Source: Sisyra terminalis | Lineage: Eukaryota; Arthropoda; Insecta; Neuroptera; Sisyridae | Assembly (NCBI GenBank): GCA_958496175.1 | Contig: OY292278.1 | Coordinates: 62,001 to 126,000 of the forward strand | Reading direction: 5' to 3' | DNA: 64,000 nt | In this document: positions 1-10,992 of the stretch, piece after piece | Position numbering within the stretch: the stretch's first letter is position 1 | Layout of the letters: every line of letters begins with the position of its first letter | Translations under genes and position numbers: made by a program | Notes under the pieces: generated by a model | Seen by the model: only the letters and a program-made list of their open reading frames with translations | The model's database searches: none | What the model was told of the DNA's origin: nothing

Positions 1-48
1 ACAGTCTTTTCAAATATAAATTCTCCTCGTTTGTTAAATTCAAATTTT

Positions 49-126
49 CTAAACTAGTAAAAATCAATACAAAATTGAACAGTCTTTTCAAATATAAATT
101 TTCCTCGTTTGTTAAATTCAAATTTT
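49..126 (+). repeat. Representative 78-bp monomer (type B)
   Basis: Type B differs from type A mainly in the junction box: CTAAACTAGT (10 bp) replaces the 11-bp CTCACAATTGT, which makes the unit exactly 78 bp, or 26 codons. Box alleles seen in the window are CTAAACTAGT (an ACTAGT palindrome), CTAAACTGGT and CTAAACTTGT. Nearly always, TATAAATC in place of TAAAAATC occurs only behind the CTAAACTGG box. The rest of the monomer matches type A. Types A and B are interspersed; A is more frequent (16:4 in the 1,576-bp HOR, 13:7 in the 1,573-bp HOR). Confidence 0.95.
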
Positions 127-205
127 CTCACAATTGTAAAAATCAATACAAAATTGAACAGTCTTTTCAAATATAAATTTTCCTCGTTTGTTAAATTCAA
201 ATTTT
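127..205 (+). repeat. Representative 79-bp monomer (type A)
   Basis: Reference copy for type A, with numbering starting at the junction box. Positions 1-11 are CTCACAATTGT (the centre is the 8-bp palindrome ACAATTGT). Landmarks: AAAAATC from 12, CAGTC at 33-37, TTTT at 38-41, TATAAAT at 46-52, CCTCG at 56-60 (the only CpG, at 59-60), GTTAAATTC at 64-72, TTTT at 76-79. Variation is concentrated at few sites: 8-11 (TTGT, TTTT, TAGT, TTTC), 28-30 (TTG or GTT), 42-44 (CAA, CAC, TAC, CAT, CCA), 54 and 56, 65, 70 and 73. These alleles serve as a barcode for tracing copies. Confidence 0.95.
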
Positions 206-1229
206 CTCACAATTTTAAAAATCAATACAAAATTGAACAGTCTTTTCACATATAAATTTTCCTCGTTTGTTAAATTCAAATTTTCTAAACTGGTATAAAT
301 CAATACAAAATTGAACAGTCTTTTCAAATATAAATTCTCCTCGTTTGTTAAATTCAAATTTTCTAAACTAGTAAAAATCAATACAAAATTGAACAGTCTT
401 TTCAAATATAAATTTTCCTCGTTTGTTAAATTCAAATTTTCTCACAATTTTAAAAATCAATACAAAATTGAACAGTCTTTTTACATATAAATTTTCCTCG
501 TTTGTTAAATTCAAATTTTCTCACAATTGTAAAAATCAATACAAAATTGAACAGTCTTTTCAAATATAAATTTTCCTCGTTTGTTAAATTCAAATTTTCT
601 CACAATTGTAAAAATCAATACAAAATTGAACAGTCTTTTCACATATAAATTTTCCTCGTTTGTTAAATTCAAATTTTCTCACAATTTTAAAAATCAATAC
701 AAAATTGAACAGTCTTTTCACATATAAATTTTCCTCGTTTGTTAAATTCAAATTTTCTCACAATTGTAAAAATCAATACAAAATTGAACAGTCTTTTCAC
801 ATATAAATTTTCCTCGTTTGTTAAATTCAAATTTTCTAAACTGGTAAAAATCAATACAAAATTGAACAGTCTTTTCAAATATAAATTTTCCTCGTTTGTT
901 AAATTCAAATTTTCTCACAATTTTAAAAATCAATACAAAAGTTAACAGTCTTTTCAAATATAAATTTTCCTCGTTTGTTAAATTCTAATTTTCTCACAAT
1001 TGTAAAAATCAATACAAAATTGAACAGTCTTTTCAAATATAAATTTTCCTCGTTTGTTAAATTCAAATTTTCTCACAATTGTAAAAATCAATACAAAATT
1101 GAACAGTCTTTTCAAATATAAATTTTCCTCGTTTGTTAAATTCAAATTTTCTCACAATTGTAAAAATCAATACAAAAGTTAACAGTCTTTTCAAATATAA
1201 ATTTTCCTCGTTTGTTAAATTCTAATTTT
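127..1229 (+). repeat. Partial copy of the 20-monomer HOR (first 14 units)
   Basis: Fourteen monomers follow the same order of alleles as the start of the complete HOR copy at 1,939: A, A-CACAT, B with TATAAATC, B-ACTAGT, A-TACAT, A, A-CACAT, A-CACAT, A-CACAT, B, A-GTTAAC, A, A, A-GTTAAC. It then breaks off. The last unit has an ACAATTGT box where the full copy has CACAATTTT. Confidence 0.8.
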
Positions 1230-1938
1230 CTCACAATTGTAAAAATCAATACAAAATTGAACAGTCTTTTCAAATATAAATTTTCCTCGTTTGTTAAATT
1301 CAAATTTTCTCACAATTTTAAAAATCAATACAAAATTGAACAGTCTTTTCACATATAAATTTTCCTCGTTTGTTAAATTCAAATTTTCTAAACTGGTATA
1401 AATCAATACAAAATTGAACAGTCTTTTCAAATATAAATTCTCCTCGTTTGTTAAATTCAAATTTTCTAAACTAGTAAAAATCAATACAAAATTGAACAGT
1501 CTTTTCAAATATAAATTTTCCTCGTTTGTTAAATTCAAATTTTCTCACAATTTTAAAAATCAATACAAAATTGAACAGTCTTTTTACATATAAATTTTCC
1601 TCGTTTGTTAAATTCAAATTTTCTCACAATTGTAAAAATCAATACAAAATTGAACAGTCTTTTCAAATATAAATTTTCCTCGTTTGTTAAATTCAAATTT
1701 TCTCACAATTGTAAAAATCAATACAAAATTGAACAGTCTTTTCACATATAAATTTTCCTCGTTTGTTAAATTCAAATTTTCTCACAATTTTAAAAATCAA
1801 TACAAAATTGAACAGTCTTTTCACATATAAATTTTCCTCGTTTGTTAAATTCAAATTTTCTCACAATTTTAAAAATCAATACAAAAGTTAACAGTCTTTT
1901 CAAATATAAATTTTCCTCGTTTGTTAAATTCTAATTTT
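1230..1938 (+). repeat. Shortened HOR copy of 9 monomers (709 bp)
   Basis: This block starts like the full HOR (A, A-CACAT, B-TATAAATC, B-ACTAGT, A-TACAT, A, A-CACAT, A-CACAT) but then jumps directly to a GTTAAC-type monomer at 1,860, omitting 11 of the 20 units. Seven 79-bp and two 78-bp units account for 709 bp. It looks like an internal deletion by unequal exchange in register. Confidence 0.75.
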
Positions 1939-3514
1939 CTCACAATTGTAAAAATCAATACAAAATTGAACAGTCTTTTCAAATATAAATTTTCCTCGTT
2001 TGTTAAATTCAAATTTTCTCACAATTTTAAAAATCAATACAAAATTGAACAGTCTTTTCACATATAAATTTTCCTCGTTTGTTAAATTCAAATTTTCTAA
2101 ACTGGTATAAATCAATACAAAATTGAACAGTCTTTTCAAATATAAATTCTCCTCGTTTGTTAAATTCAAATTTTCTAAACTAGTAAAAATCAATACAAAA
2201 TTGAACAGTCTTTTCAAATATAAATTTTCCTCGTTTGTTAAATTCAAATTTTCTCACAATTTTAAAAATCAATACAAAATTGAACAGTCTTTTTACATAT
2301 AAATTTTCCTCGTTTGTTAAATTCAAATTTTCTCACAATTGTAAAAATCAATACAAAATTGAACAGTCTTTTCAAATATAAATTTTCCTCGTTTGTTAAA
2401 TTCAAATTTTCTCACAATTGTAAAAATCAATACAAAATTGAACAGTCTTTTCACATATAAATTTTCCTCGTTTGTTAAATTCAAATTTTCTCACAATTTT
2501 AAAAATCAATACAAAATTGAACAGTCTTTTCACATATAAATTTTCCTCGTTTGTTAAATTCAAATTTTCTCACAATTGTAAAAATCAATACAAAATTGAA
2601 CAGTCTTTTCACATATAAATTTTCCTCGTTTGTTAAATTCAAATTTTCTAAACTGGTAAAAATCAATACAAAATTGAACAGTCTTTTCAAATATAAATTT
2701 TCCTCGTTTGTTAAATTCAAATTTTCTCACAATTTTAAAAATCAATACAAAAGTTAACAGTCTTTTCAAATATAAATTTTCCTCGTTTGTTAAATTCTAA
2801 TTTTCTCACAATTGTAAAAATCAATACAAAATTGAACAGTCTTTTCAAATATAAATTTTCCTCGTTTGTTAAATTCAAATTTTCTCACAATTGTAAAAAT
2901 CAATACAAAATTGAACAGTCTTTTCAAATATAAATTTTCCTCGTTTGTTAAATTCAAATTTTCTCACAATTTTAAAAATCAATACAAAAGTTAACAGTCT
3001 TTTCAAATATAAATTTTCCTCGTTTGTTAAATTCTAATTTTCTCACAATTGTAAAAATCAATACAAAATTGAACAGTCTTTTCAAATATAAATTTTCCTC
3101 GTTTGTTAAATTCAAATTTTCTCACAATTGTAAAAATCAATACAAAATTGAACAGTCTTTTCACATATAAATTTTCCTCGTTTGTTAAATTCAAATTTTC
3201 TAAACTGGTAAAAATCAATACAAAATTGAACAGTCTTTTCAAATATAAATTTTCCTCGTTTGTTAAATTCAAATTTTCTCACAATAGTAAAAATCAATAC
3301 AAAATTGAACAGTCTTTTCAAATATAAATTTTCCTCGTTTGTTAAATTCAAATTTTCTCACAATTGTAAAAATCAATACAAAAGTTAACAGTCTTTTCAA
3401 ATATAAATTTTCCTCGTTTGTTAAATTCAAATTTTCTCACAATTTTAAAAATCAATACAAAAGTTAACAGTCTTTTCAAATATAAATTTTCCTCGTTTGT
3501 TAAATTCTAATTTT
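1939..3514 (+). repeat. HOR-1576, complete copy 1 (20 monomers)
   Basis: Twenty monomers (sixteen of 79 bp and four of 78 bp = 1,576 bp) in a defined allele order, containing four GTTAAC-type monomers (at 2,726, 2,963, 3,357 and 3,436) and one CACAATAGT box at 3,278. The same order returns at +1,576 and +3,072, so this is the ancestral-looking unit of the first domain. Confidence 0.85.
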
Positions 3515-5010
3515 CTCACAATTGTAAAAATCAATACAAAATTGAACAGTCTTTTCAAATATAAATTTTCCTCGTTTGTTAAATTCAAATTTTCTCACAA
3601 TTTTAAAAATCAATACAAAATTGAACAGTCTTTTCACATATAAATTTTCCTCGTTTGTTAAATTCAAATTTTCTAAACTGGTATAAATCAATACAAAATT
3701 GAACAGTCTTTTCAAATATAAATTCTCCTCGTTTGTTAAATTCAAATTTTCTAAACTAGTAAAAATCAATACAAAATTGAACAGTCTTTTCAAATATAAA
3801 TTTTCCTCGTTTGTTAAATTCAAATTTTCTCACAATTTTAAAAATCAATACAAAATTGAACAGTCTTTTTACATATAAATTTTCCTCGTTTGTTAAATTC
3901 AAATTTTCTCACAATTGTAAAAATCAATACAAAATTGAACAGTCTTTTCAAATATAAATTTTCCTCGTTTGTTAAATTCAAATTTTCTCACAATTGTAAA
4001 AATCAATACAAAATTGAACAGTCTTTTCACATATAAATTTTCCTCGTTTGTTAAATTCAAATTTTCTCACAATTTTAAAAATCAATACAAAATTGAACAG
4101 TCTTTTCACATATAAATTTTCCTCGTTTGTTAAATTCAAATTTTCTCACAATTGTAAAAATCAATACAAAATTGAACAGTCTTTTCACATATAAATTTTC
4201 CTCGTTTGTTAAATTCAAATTTTCTAAACTGGTAAAAATCAATACAAAATTGAACAGTCTTTTCAAATATAAATTTTCCTCGTTTGTTAAATTCAAATTT
4301 TCTCACAATTTTAAAAATCAATACAAAAGTTAACAGTCTTTTCAAATATAAATTTTCCTCGTTTGTTAAATTCTAATTTTCTCACAATTGTAAAAATCAA
4401 TACAAAATTGAACAGTCTTTTCAAATATAAATTTTCCTCGTTTGTTAAATTCAAATTTTCTCACAATTGTAAAAATCAATACAAAATTGAACAGTCTTTT
4501 CAAATATAAATTTTCCTCGTTTGTTAAATTCAAATTTTCTCACAATTTTAAAAATCAATACAAAAGTTAACAGTCTTTTCAAATATAAATTTTCCTCGTT
4601 TGTTAAATTCTAATTTTCTCACAATTGTAAAAATCAATACAAAATTGAACAGTCTTTTCAAATATAAATTTTCCTCGTTTGTTAAATTCAAATTTTCTCA
4701 CAATTGTAAAAATCAATACAAAATTGAACAGTCTTTTCACATATAAATTTTCCTCGTTTGTTAAATTCAAATTTTCTAAACTGGTAAAAATCAATACAAA
4801 ATTGAACAGTCTTTTCAAATATAAATTTTCCTCGTTTGTTAAATTCAAATTTTCTCACAATAGTAAAAATCAATACAAAATTGAACAGTCTTTTCAAATA
4901 TAAATTCTCCTCGTTTGTTAAATTCAAATTTTCTAAACTAGTAAAAATCAATACAAAATTGAACAGTCTTTTCAAATATAAATTTTCCTCGTTTGTTAAA
5001 TTCAAATTTT
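3515..5010 (+). repeat. HOR-1576 copy 2, altered at its 3' end (19 monomers, 1,496 bp)
   Basis: The first 18 monomers (to 4,932) repeat copy 1 in order. The last two GTTAAC monomers of copy 1 are missing and a single 78-bp ACTAGT monomer (4,933-5,010) stands in their place. The same ACTAGT unit followed by the same neighbours is seen at 49 in the window, so the join at 4,933 was probably made by unequal exchange with such a copy. Confidence 0.8.
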
Positions 5011-6586
5011 CTCACAATTGTAAAAATCAATACAAAATTGAACAGTCTTTTCAAATATAAATTTTCCTCGTTTGTTAAATTCAAATTTTCTCACAATTTT
5101 AAAAATCAATACAAAATTGAACAGTCTTTTCACATATAAATTTTCCTCGTTTGTTAAATTCAAATTTTCTAAACTGGTATAAATCAATACAAAATTGAAC
5201 AGTCTTTTCAAATATAAATTCTCCTCGTTTGTTAAATTCAAATTTTCTAAACTAGTAAAAATCAATACAAAATTGAACAGTCTTTTCAAATATAAATTTT
5301 CCTCGTTTGTTAAATTCAAATTTTCTCACAATTTTAAAAATCAATACAAAATTGAACAGTCTTTTTACATATAAATTTTCCTCGTTTGTTAAATTCAAAT
5401 TTTCTCACAATTGTAAAAATCAATACAAAATTGAACAGTCTTTTCAAATATAAATTTTCCTCGTTTGTTAAATTCAAATTTTCTCACAATTGTAAAAATC
5501 AATACAAAATTGAACAGTCTTTTCACATATAAATTTTCCTCGTTTGTTAAATTCAAATTTTCTCACAATTTTAAAAATCAATACAAAATTGAACAGTCTT
5601 TTCACATATAAATTTTCCTCGTTTGTTAAATTCAAATTTTCTCACAATTGTAAAAATCAATACAAAATTGAACAGTCTTTTCACATATAAATTTTCCTCG
5701 TTTGTTAAATTCAAATTTTCTAAACTGGTAAAAATCAATACAAAATTGAACAGTCTTTTCAAATATAAATTTTCCTCGTTTGTTAAATTCAAATTTTCTC
5801 ACAATTTTAAAAATCAATACAAAAGTTAACAGTCTTTTCAAATATAAATTTTCCTCGTTTGTTAAATTCTAATTTTCTCACAATTGTAAAAATCAATACA
5901 AAATTGAACAGTCTTTTCAAATATAAATTTTCCTCGTTTGTTAAATTCAAATTTTCTCACAATTGTAAAAATCAATACAAAATTGAACAGTCTTTTCAAA
6001 TATAAATTTTCCTCGTTTGTTAAATTCAAATTTTCTCACAATTTTAAAAATCAATACAAAAGTTAACAGTCTTTTCAAATATAAATTTTCCTCGTTTGTT
6101 AAATTCTAATTTTCTCACAATTGTAAAAATCAATACAAAATTGAACAGTCTTTTCAAATATAAATTTTCCTCGTTTGTTAAATTCAAATTTTCTCACAAT
6201 TGTAAAAATCAATACAAAATTGAACAGTCTTTTCACATATAAATTTTCCTCGTTTGTTAAATTCAAATTTTCTAAACTGGTAAAAATCAATACAAAATTG
6301 AACAGTCTTTTCAAATATAAATTTTCCTCGTTTGTTAAATTCAAATTTTCTCACAATAGTAAAAATCAATACAAAATTGAACAGTCTTTTCAAATATAAA
6401 TTTTCCTCGTTTGTTAAATTCAAATTTTCTCACAATTGTAAAAATCAATACAAAAGTTAACAGTCTTTTCAAATATAAATTTTCCTCGTTTGTTAAATTC
6501 AAATTTTCTCACAATTTTAAAAATCAATACAAAAGTTAACAGTCTTTTCAAATATAAATTTTCCTCGTTTGTTAAATTCTAATTTT
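5011..6586 (+). repeat. HOR-1576 copy 3 (20 monomers)
   Basis: All landmark monomers recur 3,072 bp downstream of copy 1, including the CACAATAGT box (3,278 and 6,350) and the paired GTTAAC monomers at the end (3,357/3,436 and 6,429/6,508). Length is again 1,576 bp. Confidence 0.85.
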
Positions 6587-7217
6587 CTCACAATTGTAAA
6601 AATCAATACAAAATTGAACAGTCTTTTCAAATATAAATTTTCCTCGTTTGTTAAATTCAAATTTTCTCACAATTGTAAAAATCAATACAAAATTGAACAG
6701 TCTTTTCAAATATAAATTTTCCTCGTTTGTTAAATTCAAATTTTCTCACAATTTTAAAAATCAATACAAAAGTTAACAGTCTTTTCAAATATAAATTTTC
6801 CTCGTTTGTTAAATTCTAATTTTCTCACAATTGTAAAAATCAATACAAAATTGAACAGTCTTTTCAAATATAAATTTTCCTCGTTTGTTAAATTCAAATT
6901 TTCTCACAATTGTAAAAATCAATACAAAATTGAACAGTCTTTTCACATATAAATTTTCCTCGTTTGTTAAATTCAAATTTTCTAAACTGGTAAAAATCAA
7001 TACAAAATTGAACAGTCTTTTCAAATATAAATTTTCCTCGTTTGTTAAATTCAAATTTTCTCACAATAGTAAAAATCAATACAAAATTGAACAGTCTTTT
7101 CAAATATAAATTTTCCTCGTTTGTTAAATTCAAATTTTCTCACAATTGTAAAAATCAATACAAAAGTTAACAGTCTTTTCAAATATAAATTTTCCTCGTT
7201 TGTTAAATTCTAATTTT
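6587..7217 (+). repeat. Tandem re-duplication of the last part of HOR copy 3 (710-bp period)
   Basis: The monomer order of 5,877-6,508 (A, A, A-GTTAAC, A, A-CACAT, B, CACAATAGT, A-GTTAAC) is repeated here exactly 710 bp downstream (eight 79-bp and one 78-bp unit). The ninth monomer of the source is not repeated; the sequence goes into the transition region at 7,218. Confidence 0.78.
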
Positions 7218-9419
7218 CTCACAATTGTAAAAATCAATACAAAATTGAACAGTCTTTTCAAATATAAATTTTCCTCGTTTGTTAAATTCAAATTTTCTCA
7301 CAATTGTAAAAATCAATACAAAATTGAACAGTCTTTTTACATATAAATTTTCCTCGTTTGTTAAATTCAAATTTTCTCACAATTGTAAAAATCAATACAA
7401 AATTTAATAGTCTTTTCAAATATAAGTTTTCCTCGTTTGTTAAATTCAAATTTTCTCACAATTGTAAAAATCAATACAAAATTGAACAGTCTTTTCAAAT
7501 ATAAATTTTCCTCGTTTGTTAAATTCAAATTTTCTCACAATAGTAAAAATCAATACAAAATTGAACAGTCTTTTCAAATATAAATTTTCCTCGTTTGTTA
7601 AATTCAAATTTTCTCACAATTGTAAAAATCAATACAAAAGTTAACAGTCTTTTCAAATATAAATTTTCCTCGTTTGTTAAATTCTAATTTTCTCACAATT
7701 GTAAAAATCAATACAAAATTGAACAGTCTTTTCAAATATAAATTTTCCTCGTTTGTTAAATTCAAATTTTCTCACAATTGTAAAAATCAATACAAAATTG
7801 AACAGTCTTTTCAAATATAAATTTTCCTCGTTTGTTAAATTCAAATTTTCTCACAATTGTAAAAATCAATACAAAATTGAACAGTCTTTTCACATATAAA
7901 TTTTCCTCGTTTGTTAAATTCAAATTTTCTAAACTGGTAAAAATCAATACAAAATTGAACAGTCTTTTCAAATATAAATTTTCCTAGTTTGTTAAATTCA
8001 AATTTTCTCACAATTTTAAAAATCAATACAAAATTGAACAGTCTTTTCAAATATAAATTCTCCTCGTTTGTTAAATTCAAATTTTCTAAACTAGTAAAAA
8101 TCAATACAAAATTGAACAGTCTTTTCAAATATAAATTTTCCTCGTTTGTTAAATTCAAATTTTCTCACAATTTTAAAAATCAATACAAAATTGAACAGTC
8201 TTTTCAAATATAAATTCTTCTCGTTTGTTAAATTCAAATTTTCTAAACTAGTAAAAATCAATACAAAATTGAACAGTCTTTTCAAATATAAATTCTTCTC
8301 GTTTGTTAAATTCAAATTTTCTAAACTAGTAAAAATCAATACAAAATTGAACAGTCTTTTCAAATATAAATTTTCCTCGTTTGTTAAATTCAAATTTTCT
8401 CACAATTTTAAAAATCAATACAAAATTGAACAGTCTTTTTACATATAAATTTTCCTCGTTTGTTAAATTCAAATTTTCTCACAATTGTAAAAATCAATAC
8501 AAAATTGAACAGTCTTTTCAAATATAAATTTTCCTCGTTTGTTAAATTCAAATTTTCTCACAATTTTAAAAATCAATACAAAATTGAACAGTCTTTTCAC
8601 ATATAAATTTTCCTCGTTTGTTAAATTCAAATTTTCTAAACTGGTAAAAATCAATACAAAATTGAACAGTCTTTCAAATATAAATTCTCCTCGTTTGTTA
8701 AATTCAAAGTTTCTAAACTAGTAAAAATCAATACAAAATTGAACAGTCTTTTCAAATATAAATTTTCCTCGTTTGTTAAATTCAAATTTTCTCACAATTT
8801 TAAAAATCAATACAAAATTGAACAGTCTTTTTACATATAAATTTTCCTCGTTTGTTAAATTCAAATTTTCTCACAATTGTAAAAATCAATACAAAATTGA
8901 ACAGTCTTTTCAAATATAAATTTTCCTCGTTTGTTAAATTCAAATTTTCTCACAATTGTAAAAATCAATACAAAATTTAATAGTCTTTTCAAATATAAGT
9001 TTTCCTCGTTTGTTAAATTCAAATTTTCTAAACTGGTATAATTCAATACAAAATCGAACAGTCTTTTCAAATATAAATTCTCCTCGTTTGTTAAATTCAA
9101 ATTTTCTAAACTAGTAAAAATCAATACAAAATTGAACAGTCTTTTCAAATATAAATTTTCCTCGTTTGTTAAATTCAAATTTTCTCACAATTTTAAAAAT
9201 CAATACAAAATTGAACAGTCTTTTCAAATATAAATTTTCCTCGTTTGTTAAATTCAAATTTTCTCACAATTGTAAAAATCAATACAAAATTGAACAGTCT
9301 TTTCACATATAAATTTTCCTCGTTTGTTAAATTCAAATTTTCTAAACTGGTAAAAATCAATACAAAATTGAACAGTCTTTTCAAATATAAATTTTCCTCG
9401 TTTGTTAAATTCAAATTTT
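7218..9419 (+). repeat. Transition region of irregular monomer order
   Basis: No long HOR can be followed here. The region holds variants that are rare elsewhere: TTTAATAG with ATAAGTTTT (near 7,400 and 8,970), CCTAGTTT in place of CCTCGTTT near 7,985, a pair of adjacent ATTCTTCTCG units near 8,215 and 8,293, a 77-bp monomer at 8,636, and an AAATCGAAC allele near 9,055. This is what is expected at the edge between two locally homogenised domains. Confidence 0.7.
8636..8712 (+). repeat. 77-bp monomer with a single-T deletion
   Basis: A CTAAACTGGT-type monomer that should be 78 bp is 77 bp: the T run after CAGTC has three T instead of four (AGTCTTTCAAAT). The same unit has AAAGTTTCT in place of AAATTTTCT near its end. 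No second copy was found in the window, so it is either a young private mutation or a base-call error in a homopolymer. Confidence 0.75.
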
Positions 9420-10992
9420 CTCACAATTTCAAAAATCAATACAAAATTGAACAGTCTTTTCAAATATAAATTTTCCTCGTTTGTTAAATTCAAATTTTCT
9501 AAACTGGTATAAATCAATACAAAATTGAATAGTCTTTTCAAATATAAATTTTCCTCGTTTGTTAAATTCAAATTTTCTCACAATTGTAAAAATCAATACA
9601 AAATTGAACAGTCTTTTCAAATATAAATTTTCCTCGTTTGTTAAATTCAAATTTTCTCACAATTTTAAAAATCAATACAAAATTGAACAGTCTTTTCACA
9701 TATAAATTTTCCTCGTTTGTTAAATTCAAATTTTCTAAACTGGTATAAATCAATACAAAATTGAACAGTCTTTTCAAATATAAATTCTCCTCGTTTGTTA
9801 AATTCAAATTTTCTAAACTAGTAAAAATCAATACAAAATTGAACAGTCTTTTCAAATATAAATTTTCCTCGTTTGTTAAATTCAAATTTTCTCACAATTT
9901 TAAAAATCAATACAAAATTGAACAGTCTTTTTACATATAAATTTTCCTCGTTTGTTAAATTCAAATTTTCTCACAATTGTAAAAATCAATACAAAATTGA
10001 ACAGTCTTTTCAAATATAAATTTTCCTCGTTTGTTAAATTCAAATTTTCTCACAATTGTAAAAATCAATACAAAATTGAACAGTCTTTTCACATATAAAT
10101 TTTCCTCGTTTGTTAAATTCAAATTTTCTCACAATTTTAAAAATCAATACTAAATTGAACAGTCTTTTCACATATAAATTTTCCTCGTTTGTTAAATTCA
10201 AATTTTCTCACAATTGTAAAAATCAATACAAAATTGAACAGTCTTTTCACATATAAATTTTCCTCGTTTGTTAAATTCAAATTTTCTAAACTGGTAAAAA
10301 TCAATACAAAATTGAACAGTCTTTTCAAATATAAATTTTCCTCGTTTGTTAAATTCAAATTTTCTCACAATTTTAAAAATCAATACAAAATTGAACAGTC
10401 TTTTCACATATAAATTTTCCTCGTTTGTTAAATTCAAATTTTCTAAACTGGTAAAAATCAATACAAAATTGAACAGTCTTTTCAAATATAAATTTTCCTC
10501 GTTTGTTAAATTCAAATTTTCTCACAATTTTAAAAATCAATACAAAATTGAACAGTCTTTTCAAATATAAATTCTCCTCGTTTGTTAAATTCAAATTTTC
10601 TAAACTAGTAAAAATCAATACAAAATTGAACAGTCTTTTCAAATATAAATTTTCCTCGTTTGTTAAATTCAAATTTTCTCACAATTTTAAAAATCAATAC
10701 AAAATTGAACAGTCTTTTCAAATATAAATTCTCCTCGTTTGTTAAATTCAAATTTTCTAAACTAGTAAAATTCAACACAAAATTGAACAGTCTTTTCAAA
10801 TATAAATTTTCCTCGTTTGTTAAATTCAAATTTACTCACAATTGTAAAAATCAATACAAAATTGAACAGTCTTTTTACATATAAATTTTCCTCGATTGTT
10901 AAATTCAAATTTTCTCACAATTGTAAAAATCAATACAAAATTGAACAGTCTTTTCAAATATAAATTTTCCTCGTTTGTTAAATTCAAATTTT
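9420..10992 (+). repeat. HOR-1573 copy 1 (20 monomers)
   Basis: Twenty monomers (thirteen of 79 bp, seven of 78 bp). It opens with the rare CACAATTTC box followed by a CTAAACTGG-TATAAATC unit with GAATAG. Other private marks: ATACTAAATTG near 10,150, AATTCAACAC near 10,772, AAATTTACTCAC near 10,830 and CTCGATTG near 10,893. All recur exactly 1,573 bp downstream except the opening box. Confidence 0.85.

Noticed and set aside
127..205. Origin of the 79-bp monomer from two 39-bp half units
   Set aside because: TCAAATATAAATTTTCCTC and TCAAATTTTCTC within one monomer look alike, but the rest of the halves do not align convincingly by eye.
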